Source: CAZCBN01 sp964496975
GTDB taxonomy: Bacteria; Planctomycetota; Phycisphaerae; Phycisphaerales; UBA1924
Assembly (NCBI GenBank): GCA_964496975.1
Contig: CAZCBN010000079.1
Coordinates: 1-14,441 of the forward strand
Direction: 5' to 3'
DNA length: 14,441 bases
Part shown: positions 1 through 8,500 of the stretch, piece after piece
Layout: each line of letters begins with the position of its first letter
How positions within the stretch are numbered: the first letter of the stretch is position 1
Program-made: the position numbers and the translations under genes
Notes under the pieces: generated by a model
Told to the model about the DNA's origin: nothing
Database searches by the model: none
What the model saw: the letters and a program-made list of their open reading frames with translations, nothing else

Positions 1-262
<262 letters not shown>

Positions 263-272
263 NNNNNNNNNN
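263..272. other. Assembly gap (10 N)
   Basis: Ten undetermined bases mark a scaffold gap or masked positions. Its true length is unknown, so reading frames must not be carried across it. Confidence 0.95.
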
Positions 273-361
273 GGGGGGGGGGGGGGGTTGGGGGGGGGGG
301 GGGGGGGGGCGGCCGGGGGGGGGGGGGGGGGGGGGCCCGGGCGGGGGGGGGGGGGGGGGGG
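273..361. other. Poly-G low-complexity tract, likely artefact
   Basis: Almost pure G with a few T and C interruptions follows the gap directly. Together with the edge poly-G this makes most of the first 361 bases unreliable. Glycine-only frames running through it are meaningless. The remaining bases up to 431 look like normal sequence and hold the upstream region of the isomerase gene. Confidence 0.75.
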
Positions 362-431
362 CGAGGCGGAAGCGGGGGGTTGAAAGAGCCGAAGGCACGT
401 GGGCGTGCCGCCGACGAAGGGAAGGACCGAG

Positions 432-1541
432 ATGCCGACGCCGTACCCGCTGACGTTCGAGCCGATGCTGAAGGAGAAGGTGTGGGGCGGGCGGCGGCTG
501 GCCCGGTACGGCAAGCGGCTGGCAGAGGGGAAGCGCTACGGCGAGAGCTGGGAGCTGGCGGACCTGCCTTCGACGAGCGCGGGGGGCGGCGGGGGGGGCG
601 CGGCCCGGTCGGTGATCGACGCGGGGGCGATGGCGGGCAAGACGATCCACGACGCCGTGCAGGCGTGGGGCGAGCGGCTCCTGGGCCGCCACGGGATGGA
701 GCGGGCGCGGGAGGTGGGCGGGCAGATCGGGGCGGGCGGGCCGGTCTTCCCGCTGCTGCTGAAGTACCTCGACGCGGCGGAGCATCTGAGCGTGCAGGTG
801 CACCCGTCGCCGGCGTATGCGCGGGCGCACGCGGGGGCGCACCTGAAGACCGAGAGCTGGCTCGTGGTGGAGGCGGAGGCGACGAGCCTGCCCGACGGCA
901 CGCACGTGGCGCCGACGCTCTTTACGGGCGTGAAGGCCGGGGTGACGGCCGGGGCGTTCCGCGAGCACGCGCTGCGCGGCACGGTGGCGGCGGACCTTGA
1001 AGCCGTGGACGCGCTGGCGGGGGACTGCCACACGCTGCCGAGCGGGACGTGCCACGCGCTCGGCGGGGGCGTGCTGGTGGCGGAGGTGCAGACGCCCAGC
1101 GACACGACCTTCCGCGTGTACGACTGGGTGAAGGAGTACCGCAGGCCGGAGCGGGAGCTGCACCTGGAGCGTGCGATCGAGTGCATTGACTTTGCGCCGG
1201 GCGGGTCGCGGGCGCCCGAGGCGCTGCGGCGGGAGGCGGGCGCGGCGGTGGGGCGGGTGGCGACGACGCCCTACTACTTCATGGACGAGGCGGCGCCGGA
1301 CGCCTCGGCGGAGCTGACGGCGTCGCTGACGTCGGGCGGTGGGCCGGGTGGTGCGTCGGGTGGGGTGGGGGCGCTGTGCCTGATGGTGCTTGCGGGGCGC
1401 GGGGTGGTGCGCGCGGCGGACGGGTCGTTCGCCGATGTCGCGCTGACGCCCGGGCGAACGGTGCTGGTGCCGGCGGCGTGCGTGGAGTCGGCCCGCGTGG
1501 AGGGGGACGGGCTTTTGGGGCTGCGGGTGGGGGTGGGCTGA
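432..1541 (+). CDS. manA: Mannose-6-phosphate isomerase, class I
   Basis: Zinc-dependent cytoplasmic enzyme of the cupin fold interconverting mannose 6-phosphate and fructose 6-phosphate, linking glycolysis to mannose and GDP-sugar metabolism. The 369-residue product carries the family signatures in order: an N-terminal KEKVWGGRRL segment, SVQVHPS with metal ligands Q122 and H124, KTESW with E141, PSGTCHALGG with H208, and SDTTFRVYDW with the active-site R228. A weaker second cupin half follows to the C-terminus. The ATG at 432 is preferred over an in-frame GTG at 399 because an AAGGA Shine-Dalgarno sequence ends a few bases upstream of it. A glycine run at residues 51-56 and a Gly/Ser-rich loop near 301-311 are probably surface loops. 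The gene stands alone and converges on the minus-strand acc cluster. Confidence 0.92.
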   Translation: MPTPYPLTFEPMLKEKVWGGRRLARYGKRLAEGKRYGESWELADLPSTSAGGGGGGAARSVIDAGAMAGKTIHDAVQAWGERLLGRHGMERAREVGGQIGAGGPVFPLLLKYLDAAEHLSVQVHPSPAYARAHAGAHLKTESWLVVEAEATSLPDGTHVAPTLFTGVKAGVTAGAFREHALRGTVAADLEAVDALAGDCHTLPSGTCHALGGGVLVAEVQTPSDTTFRVYDWVKEYRRPERELHLERAIECIDFAPGGSRAPEALRREAGAAVGRVATTPYYFMDEAAPDASAELTASLTSGGGPGGASGGVGALCLMVLAGRGVVRAADGSFADVALTPGRTVLVPAACVESARVEGDGLLGLRVGVG

Positions 1542-1587
1542 CGGGCCCGGTTCTTTGCGGCGAAGATGGTGGATGGAGGCCGTGACG

Positions 1588-2046
1588 CTAGACGAGCCAC
1601 GGCCAGGGGGCGCCGCACTCGGGGCAGCGATCGGGGCCCAGTTGGTAGCTCAGCATCCAGGGCAGGCCGTGGTTCCGCGGCAGGTCGTTGCAGTCGTAGC
1701 GGCAGGCGCGGCAGAGGCCGGTCTGGGCGGCTCTCGCGGCGCGGCGTGCCCGGCCCCGGCCGGCGAGAAGGATGACCGGCACAACGAAGAGATATCCCGA
1801 GATGATGATGGGGAACGTGTCAAAGCGCCTGATGAGCGCGAGCAGCAGAAGAGCCCACAGCGTCGAGAAGACCGCGACGAGGAGCAGGGCCTTCTGCGGA
1901 CGGCGGACGTGCGACGGGTTCGCGCGGCGGGCGACGGCTTCGCGGCCCAGGTCGGCGAGCCGCTCGCCGACGGCGGGGTCCCCGCCGGCCTGGAAGATCG
2001 TGAGCCTCGCGGAGACCAGGCTTCGAAACTCGTCGCCGGAGACCAT
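1588..2046 (-). CDS. Small membrane protein with C-terminal zinc ribbon
   Basis: A 152-residue protein of unknown function. Residues 1-50 are soluble and charged. Two hydrophobic helices lie at about 53-72 and 79-97, and an arginine-rich stretch (98-107) suggests the tail is cytoplasmic. The tail carries a zinc-ribbon-like cysteine set: C112 and C115 (CRAC), C119, then C141 and C144 in CPECG. From family knowledge, tails of the form CxxC-x-YD...LP...CPECG recur in many otherwise unrelated planctomycete membrane proteins, which helps place the organism. The gene starts 36 bp after the accC stop on the same strand, with a weak GAGGG Shine-Dalgarno, so it is probably the last gene of the acc transcript. 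No link to fatty acid synthesis is evident. Confidence 0.75.
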   Translation of the reverse strand: MVSGDEFRSLVSARLTIFQAGGDPAVGERLADLGREAVARRANPSHVRRPQKALLLVAVFSTLWALLLLALIRRFDTFPIIISGYLFVVPVILLAGRGRARRAARAAQTGLCRACRYDCNDLPRNHGLPWMLSYQLGPDRCPECGAPWPWLV

Positions 2047-2082
2047 GGCGGTGCCCTCGGCTTGGGCGCGGGCGGCGGGGGC

Positions 2083-3423
<1,341 letters not shown>

Positions 3424-3461
3424 GGCGGCATTTCGATAAGGGCGGGCGACGGGGCGCGGCC

Positions 3462-3487
3462 GGGACGGGGCGGGAGAGGGGCGGGGG
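3462..3487 (+). other. G-quadruplex motif in accB-accC spacer
   Basis: Five G-runs of 3 to 5 bases separated by loops of 2, 1, 3 and 1 bases occur on the plus strand in the 75-bp spacer between accB and accC. The plus strand is the template strand here, so the acc mRNA would be C-rich. The motif is canonical on sequence, but G-runs are common in this G-rich DNA. Confidence 0.4.
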
Positions 3488-3498
3488 AGCGGCGGGGG

Positions 3499-3975
3499 TC
3501 AGCCCGGGCGGACGAGGAACATGGGCTGGCCGAACTCGACGGCCTCGCCGTTCTTGACGAGGACGCGTTCGACGACGCCGCTGACGTCGCTCTTGATCTC
3601 GTTGAAGACCTTCATCGCCTCGAGGATGCAGACGACGGCGCCCTGGGAGACGCGGGAGCCGACGCTCAGGAAGGGCTCGGCGTCGGGGCTGCTGGCGGCG
3701 TAGAAGGTGCCGACCATGGGGCTCGCGATGGGCAGGAGGTCGGCGGGCGTGGGCTCGTCGGCGTCGGCGGCGTGGCCGTTGTCGGCGAGGCCCGGCGCGG
3801 GGTCGGGCGAGATGACGGCGGGCACGCCGCCGGGGGCGGCGGGGGCGGCGATGAAGTGGCCCGTCGCGCCGCGCTTGATGGTGACGGTCTCCTGCTGGTC
3901 GCGCAGGTCGAGCTCGGCGAGGTCGTTGTCGACCATCAGCCGGACGAGTTCCTTGAGTTTGCGGATGTCGATCAT
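3499..3975 (-). CDS. accB: Biotin carboxyl carrier protein of acetyl-CoA carboxylase
   Basis: Carries the covalently bound biotin that shuttles carboxyl groups from AccC to the carboxyltransferase. The 158-residue protein has the usual architecture: an N-terminal helical segment (1-35, beginning MIDIRKLKELVRLM), an Ala/Pro-rich flexible linker (about 40-80), and a C-terminal biotinyl domain from about residue 81 (IASPMVGTFY). The biotinylation motif EAMKVFNEI places biotin on K122. The SPMVGTFY thumb-region sequence and the EAMK motif identify bacterial BCCP rather than a lipoyl protein. The start is supported by the conserved N-terminus. A 16-bp perfect palindrome lies just upstream of the start on this strand and may be part of its control region. 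accC follows 75 bp downstream. Confidence 0.96.
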   Translation of the reverse strand: MIDIRKLKELVRLMVDNDLAELDLRDQQETVTIKRGATGHFIAAPAAPGGVPAVISPDPAPGLADNGHAADADEPTPADLLPIASPMVGTFYAASSPDAEPFLSVGSRVSQGAVVCILEAMKVFNEIKSDVSGVVERVLVKNGEAVEFGQPMFLVRPG

Positions 3976-3991
3976 GCTTGTGCCTGCAAGA

Positions 3992-4007
3992 GGGGCACGC
4001 GTGCCCC
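3992..4007. promoter_or_regulatory. 16-bp perfect palindrome upstream of accB
   Basis: GGGGCACGCGTGCCCC is a perfect self-complementary sequence whose nearer edge lies 16 bp before the accB start codon, in the 117-bp spacer between the peptidase stop and accB. Its position suits a dimeric repressor operator or an RNA hairpin in the accB leader. It has no poly-U tail, so it is not an intrinsic terminator by itself. The regulator is unknown. Confidence 0.35.
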
Positions 4008-4092
4008 GGTGTGTGCGGTGCGGACAGCCGCGGCGGCGTTCGGGCGCCGGCCGCGGGGAGAGGATACGGGGCCCGCGGCTCGGGCGTGTGCG

Positions 4093-5247
4093 TCAGCGGG
4101 TGGCCCAGGCGCGGTCGCGGGGCAGGGTGCAGAGGTTCTCGGCGCCGGCGGGGGTGATGAGGTAGTCGTCCTCGATGCGGACGCCGCCCAGGCCCGGGAC
4201 GTACACGCCCGGCTCGACGGTGACGACGTGGCCCGGCTCCAGCGGCATGTCGGGCGCGTTGTGGCTCAGGCGGGGGCCCTCGTGGATGCGCAGGCCGATG
4301 CCGTGGCCCAGGCCGTGGCCGAAGCGTTCGCCGTGGCCTCGGGCCTTGATGAAGTCCCGCGCCGCGGCGTCGACGGCCCGGATGGAGACGCCGGGGGCGA
4401 GCGCCGCCGCCGCCCGCTCGTGCGCCTCCAGCACGATGTCGTAGACCTCCGCCAGCTCGGCGGGCCAGGCGCCCAGGGCAAAGACGCGGGTCATGTCGCT
4501 GTGGTAGCCGCCGACGACGGCGCCCCAGTCGATCAGCAGGGCGTGCCCATCGCGCAGGCGTGCGGGGCCGGGGCGGTAGTGCGGCAGGGCGCTGTGCTCG
4601 GCGGCGGCGACGGAGGTTTCAAACGCGGGGCGGCTGCTGCCGCGGCGCTTCATCTCAAACTCAAGCCTTGCGCACACCTCGAGCTCGGTCTGCCCGGGCT
4701 GAATGGTCGGGAGCGTCTCGAGCAGCGCCTCTTGCTGGATGGCCGCGGCGCGGCGGATGAGCGCCACCTCGTGCGCGTCCTTCTGCATGCGCTGCCGCGT
4801 CGTGAGGTGGAGCGTCGGCATCAGGTGCGTCGCCCGCAGGCCCACGCCCCGCAGGGCCCGGTCCAGCCCGCGGCGGCGGGCGAGCGTGACGTGCTCGCCC
4901 TGCACCGCGACGCGGCGGAGCCGGCCCGCGGCGGACTCCTCGGCCAGCACGGCGGCGACGGCCTCGTCCATGCCGCCGGGGCGGACAACGATGCGGAGCG
5001 CGCCGGCGAGCGGCGCGAGCTCTTCCTGATACCGGAAGTCGGTGACGATGGCGGGCGGGCCCTCGGGGCCGACGATGAGCTCGCTGTCGCCCCCGAGAAA
5101 GCCCGTGAAGTACGCCACGTCCATCGGGTCGGTGAGGAGCGCGTGGGTGGTGCCGAGGTCGTTGAGGGCGCTCCGCAGCCGGTCGAGCCTGGGGGCGTAG
5201 ACCGTGTCGGCGGGCGAGGGCGTGTGGGCGGTGTCGGCCGGCGTCAT
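4093..5247 (-). CDS. Xaa-Pro aminopeptidase/prolidase family (M24) metallopeptidase
   Basis: Cytoplasmic dinuclear-metal peptidase expected to act on peptides with proline in the second position. The 384-residue product has an N-terminal creatinase-like domain (about 18-150) and a C-terminal pita-bread domain (about 155-384). The five metal ligands are D240 (LLIDWGA), D251 (YHSDMTRVF), H315 (in GHGLGHGIG), E345 (TVEPGVY) and E359 (VRIEDDYLI). H322 in IHEGP is the usual extra active-site histidine. The ATG at 5247 is chosen because 31 further in-frame upstream codons read as Arg/Pro-rich non-domain sequence and run into the divergent gene. Peptidase upstream of accB-accC is a recurrent bacterial gene order, often with efp, absent here. 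PepQ-type versus PepP-type specificity cannot be settled by eye. Confidence 0.9.
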   Translation of the reverse strand: MTPADTAHTPSPADTVYAPRLDRLRSALNDLGTTHALLTDPMDVAYFTGFLGGDSELIVGPEGPPAIVTDFRYQEELAPLAGALRIVVRPGGMDEAVAAVLAEESAAGRLRRVAVQGEHVTLARRRGLDRALRGVGLRATHLMPTLHLTTRQRMQKDAHEVALIRRAAAIQQEALLETLPTIQPGQTELEVCARLEFEMKRRGSSRPAFETSVAAAEHSALPHYRPGPARLRDGHALLIDWGAVVGGYHSDMTRVFALGAWPAELAEVYDIVLEAHERAAAALAPGVSIRAVDAAARDFIKARGHGERFGHGLGHGIGLRIHEGPRLSHNAPDMPLEPGHVVTVEPGVYVPGLGGVRIEDDYLITPAGAENLCTLPRDRAWATR

Positions 5248-5256
5248 GGAGCGGGG

Positions 5257-5262
5257 ATGATA
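5257..5262 (-). promoter_or_regulatory. Candidate -10 element for the peptidase gene
   Basis: On the minus strand TATCAT lies 9 bases upstream of the peptidase ATG and fits a TANNNT -10 hexamer for a very short-leader or leaderless transcript. No convincing -35 hexamer is visible. It coincides with the start codon of the divergent permease gene, so one short segment would serve both genes. Confidence 0.25.
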
Positions 5263-7161
5263 CCAGCGGTGCCGCAGAGCTCCCCATCCCGGCCGCCGCC
5301 CGAGCCCCGACGCGGGGGCCCGCCGCGGCTCCGTCGGCACGGGGCACGCAGCGCCGTGGTCGCCGCGGGGGTGGTGGGGGCGGTCTGGGCGGTGGCGGTG
5401 GCGTGGCCCGCGGCGTCTGTCGCGGTCGCGTCGATGGTGTCCCTGGTGTCGACGTTTTTGGGCTCCCGCGCGGCGGACGCCGGGCCCGGCTTGGCGGCCG
5501 AGGCGGCGGCCCGCGCGCTCGGGCCCGAGCTCGCGGGCTCGCTCGGCGTGGCGGCGGGCGTCGCGGTGCTGTCAACGCTCGCGGCGTGGCCCGTCGCGGC
5601 GACGCTGGCCCGACTGCTGGGCCCTGTTGGGCACGGTGGCCGAGCTGGGCGCGGTGGCCGGGGTGGCCCCTCGGGCTGCGGCCGACGCGTGGTCGCGGCG
5701 CTCGCCGCCGGCGCGATGCTGCTGCCGCTGCTGCTGCCGAACTATCTGGCCTACGCGGGCTGGGGCCTGGCGCGGGCGCCGGGCACGTGGCTGGGCGATG
5801 CGTTGCTGCGCGTCGGCACGGCGGAGGGCGGGCCGCGGTGGCTCATCGTGCTCGTCGGGCGGGCGTTTGCCGTGCTGGGGCTCGCGCTGTGGGCGATGCC
5901 GCTGGCGGCGTCGATCCTCGCCGCGTCACGCCTCTCGGCCCGGGGCGAGGCCGAGGCGCTGCTGCGGCTTGATGCGCCCGGCGCGGCCTCGCGGCTGCTG
6001 GCCACGGCCCGCCTGCACGCGCCGGCGATCGCGCTCGCCTGGGCGGCGGTGGCGTTGCTCTCGCTCGGCTCGGCCGTGCCGCTGCACGTCTCGCAGATGC
6101 CGACGCTCGCGGCGCCCATCTGGACCGACCTTGCCGCGACGGCCGCGAGCGAGCGGTGGGCGCTGTGGCTCCGCGCGTGGCCCGTGCTCGCCGTCGCGGC
6201 GGCGGCGGGCGTGGGGGCGTGCCGGCTGACATGGCGCCGCGGCGCGGAGGGTGAGGGTGGGGCGGGCTTGCCGGCGGGCTTGCCGGCGGGCTGGACGGCG
6301 GGCCGGACGGCGGGCGGTGCGGGCGGGCGCGGCGGCCGGCGGATGGTCCGCGCGGTCGTGGCCGCGGGGCCGGCGGGGGTGGTGTGGCTCGCGGCGTGGG
6401 CGGTGCCGCTGGTGTTGCTCGCGGGGTCGGTGCGGTCGGGGGGCGCGTTCGCGGCGTTTTGGCGCGGGCACGCCGCGGGCGTGGCCCAGAGCGTGCGCGT
6501 GGCGTTGGCGTGCGGCGTCGCGACGGCGCTGCTCGCGGGGGCGATGCTGCTCGCCGATTCGGCGTCTCGCCGCGCGGGCGTGTGGCTTCGGCGCAGCGCG
6601 CGGGCGCTGCTGCTCGCGGTGTCGGCCTCGCTCGCGGCGGCGGCGGTGGTGCCGGGCGTGCTGGTGGGGCTTTCGCTGCTCGGGGCGTACCGGCGCGTGG
6701 AGTGGTTTGTCGACGGCGTTGGCGCGGGCGCGGCGTCGTGCGTCGCGCGGTTTGGCGTGGTGGCGCTCGCGGCGGTCGCGGTGTCACGCCGACAGGGCGC
6801 GGGCGGGCTTGATGACGCCGCGGCGCTCGACGGCGCCGACGCGGCGCCCGGGTGGTTCGCGGCGACGCTGGCGCGCGTGTGGCCCGCGTGCGCCGCGGCC
6901 GGGCTTGCCGCGGCGGCGCTGAGCCTGCACGAGATCGAGGCGGCCGTGGTGATCGAGCCCCCGGGGCCGGGCCGCGTGGCGCAGGCGATGCTGAACGCGC
7001 TGCACTTCTCGCGGCTCGATGAACTGGCGGCGGGGGCGGTGTGGCTCACCGCGTTGGCGTTGCCGGTGGCGGCGGCGGCGGGGGCGCTGGGCTGGGCCGC
7101 GGTGGGGGGCAGTGCGCCGCGGCCGCCGCGCGCGGGGGCGGGGACGGATCCGGGGGGGTGA
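5257..7161 (+). CDS. ABC transporter permease, iron(III)-type, two fused membrane domains
   Basis: Inner-membrane channel subunit of a binding-protein-dependent importer, resembling the double-length FbpB/ThiP-type permeases. The 634-residue protein is largely hydrophobic, with helices such as 32-60, 93-120, 145-170, 195-222, 255-275, 305-322, 365-392, 412-432, 449-476, 495-510, 540-557 and 592-616. Each half has a cytoplasmic EAA-like loop: GEAEALLRLDAPGAASRL (230-247) and DDAAALDGADAAPGW (519-533). The segment LHEIEAAVVIEPPG (557-570) matches the ELGAT-PPG region typical of iron permeases. A low-complexity linker (330-361) joins the halves. The ATG at 5257 has GGAG a few bases upstream; GTG codons at 5269 and 5356 are alternatives. 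No ATPase or binding-protein gene is present, so the substrate is unproven. Confidence 0.75.
   Translation: MIPAVPQSSPSRPPPEPRRGGPPRLRRHGARSAVVAAGVVGAVWAVAVAWPAASVAVASMVSLVSTFLGSRAADAGPGLAAEAAARALGPELAGSLGVAAGVAVLSTLAAWPVAATLARLLGPVGHGGRAGRGGRGGPSGCGRRVVAALAAGAMLLPLLLPNYLAYAGWGLARAPGTWLGDALLRVGTAEGGPRWLIVLVGRAFAVLGLALWAMPLAASILAASRLSARGEAEALLRLDAPGAASRLLATARLHAPAIALAWAAVALLSLGSAVPLHVSQMPTLAAPIWTDLAATAASERWALWLRAWPVLAVAAAAGVGACRLTWRRGAEGEGGAGLPAGLPAGWTAGRTAGGAGGRGGRRMVRAVVAAGPAGVVWLAAWAVPLVLLAGSVRSGGAFAAFWRGHAAGVAQSVRVALACGVATALLAGAMLLADSASRRAGVWLRRSARALLLAVSASLAAAAVVPGVLVGLSLLGAYRRVEWFVDGVGAGAASCVARFGVVALAAVAVSRRQGAGGLDDAAALDGADAAPGWFAATLARVWPACAAAGLAAAALSLHEIEAAVVIEPPGPGRVAQAMLNALHFSRLDELAAGAVWLTALALPVAAAAGALGWAAVGGSAPRPPRAGAGTDPGG
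6265..6312 (+). repeat. 12-bp tandem repeat, four copies, in permease linker
   Basis: Two identical copies of GGCTTGCCGGCG are followed by GGCTGGACGGCG and GGCCGGACGGCG. They encode LPAG, LPAG, WTAG, RTAG in the linker between the two permease halves. The unit is a multiple of three, so copy number can change without a frameshift. Confidence 0.7.
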
Positions 7162-7207
7162 ATCGGGCCACTGCATCCGGTTGGGGGTCCGCCGGTAGGA
7201 TCTCGCC

Positions 7208-8500
7208 GTGAGGCGTGCAGGCCGCGGGAATGACAGGAGCACGGCACCGTCGCCCGGCGGCTGGGGCGTGTCGTCGCTGGGCCGGGGCGGGCGGTGCACG
7301 GCCCTGGGTGCGGTCGCGGGCGTTGGTGTGGCGGTGGTGGGCCTCGCGGCGACGATGGGTCTGGCGGCGTGCGAGCGGCCTTCGGCCGGGCCGGGGCCCC
7401 TGCGCGTGCGGGCCGTCATCGGCGAGCCGGGTCGACAGAGCGGGCAGTTCAGTTACCCCCGAGCGCTCGACGCGGCGAACCTGGCGGGCCTGGGCGGCGT
7501 GCTGGTGGTCGTAGACAAGTCGGCCCGCGTGCAGGTGCTTCGGGCCGACACGGGCCGTCCCCTGGCCTCGTGGCACACGCCCGAGTGGGAGCTTGGCAAG
7601 CCCACGGGCCTGACCATCGGCCCGCACCCCACCACGCCCGGGCACACCGTGCTGTACGTCGCCGATACCCATTACCACCGCGTGCTGATGTACGACCTCG
7701 ACGCGGTGGCCCGCGACGTGGGCACCGGCGCGGCCTTTGCCGACCGGGCCCCGATGCACGCCTTCGGCCGGTACGGGCGCGCGCACGGCGAGTTCATCTA
7801 CCTCACCGACGTGGCCCTGCACCTGAACGACGCGGGCGGGGTGCAGCGGCTCTACATCAGCGAGTACGGCGGCAACGACCGCGTCAGCGTGTGGCATCCC
7901 ACCGGCGCCGAGCCCACGGCCGACGGGCCCCCGGCGTACGCGTGCGAGGGGTCGTTCGGCGAGTTTGGGACGGGGCAGGGGAAGCCTGGGGAGGCGGCGG
8001 GGGTGCAGTTCAACCGGCCGCAGTGCGTGGTGGTGGATGGGGCATCGAATCACCTGTTCGTGGTGGATGCCTGCAACCACCGGATCGGGCGGTTTGGGTT
8101 GGACGGGGCCCTGGTCGGGTGGATTGGCGCGACCGATCTGCCGCCGGTGACGGAGCCGCTGATCAACAGCACGCCCGGCGATGGTCCGGACGCGGCGCCG
8201 CCGGCGACGGAACACGGGGGGCCGTTTACCTACCCATACGGATTGGCGTTGTTGGGGGGCGGACTGGGGCTTGTGACCCAGTTTGGGGGGTGTGTGCTGT
8301 CGGTGGTCGACCTGTCGGCGGGCACGGTGGGGGCGACGCTGGGGGAGCCGGGGCGGAACGAGGGGCAGTTGGCGGCGCCGTGGGGGGTGGCTGTGCTGGG
8401 GGATGAGGCGTTCGTGCTGGACAGCGGGAACGGGCGGGTGCTGCGGATCGCGAGCCCGGCGGGCGAGCGGGCGGCACAGCGGCCGGGGGGGATGCGCTGA
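7208..8500 (+). CDS. NHL-repeat beta-propeller lipoprotein
   Basis: A secreted, lipid-anchored beta-propeller of unknown ligand. The basic N-terminus (1-30) and hydrophobic stretch (31-52) end in a lipobox, LAAC, with C55 as the predicted acylated cysteine. From residue 66 about six NHL-like blades follow, with recurring G-x-x-G-...-F/L-x-x-P-x-G/A and 'L(Y/F)V(A/V)D...N/H-RV' patterns: ARVQVL, LYVADTHYHRVLMYDL, LYISEYGGNDRVSVW, LFVVDACNHRIGRF, VLSVVDL and AFVLDSGNGRVLRI. The GTG start at 7208 has AGGA (7197-7200) at good spacing; the same bases form TAGGAT, a possible -10 for a leaderless message. It lies 46 bp after the permease and its TGA overlaps the next ATG. Codon use changes sharply near 7950. 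NHL propellers usually bind proteins, RNA or ligands; enzymatic activity is not evident. Confidence 0.85.
   Translation: MRRAGRGNDRSTAPSPGGWGVSSLGRGGRCTALGAVAGVGVAVVGLAATMGLAACERPSAGPGPLRVRAVIGEPGRQSGQFSYPRALDAANLAGLGGVLVVVDKSARVQVLRADTGRPLASWHTPEWELGKPTGLTIGPHPTTPGHTVLYVADTHYHRVLMYDLDAVARDVGTGAAFADRAPMHAFGRYGRAHGEFIYLTDVALHLNDAGGVQRLYISEYGGNDRVSVWHPTGAEPTADGPPAYACEGSFGEFGTGQGKPGEAAGVQFNRPQCVVVDGASNHLFVVDACNHRIGRFGLDGALVGWIGATDLPPVTEPLINSTPGDGPDAAPPATEHGGPFTYPYGLALLGGGLGLVTQFGGCVLSVVDLSAGTVGATLGEPGRNEGQLAAPWGVAVLGDEAFVLDSGNGRVLRIASPAGERAAQRPGGMR

Noticed and set aside
1542..1587. An intrinsic terminator between the convergent manA and zinc-ribbon genes.
   Set aside because: I see no stable hairpin followed by a T run on either strand in these 46 bp.
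5248..5340. An upstream extension of the peptidase start to 5340.
   Set aside because: The extra 31 residues are Arg/Pro/Gly-rich, not part of the peptidase domain, and would overlap the permease start region.
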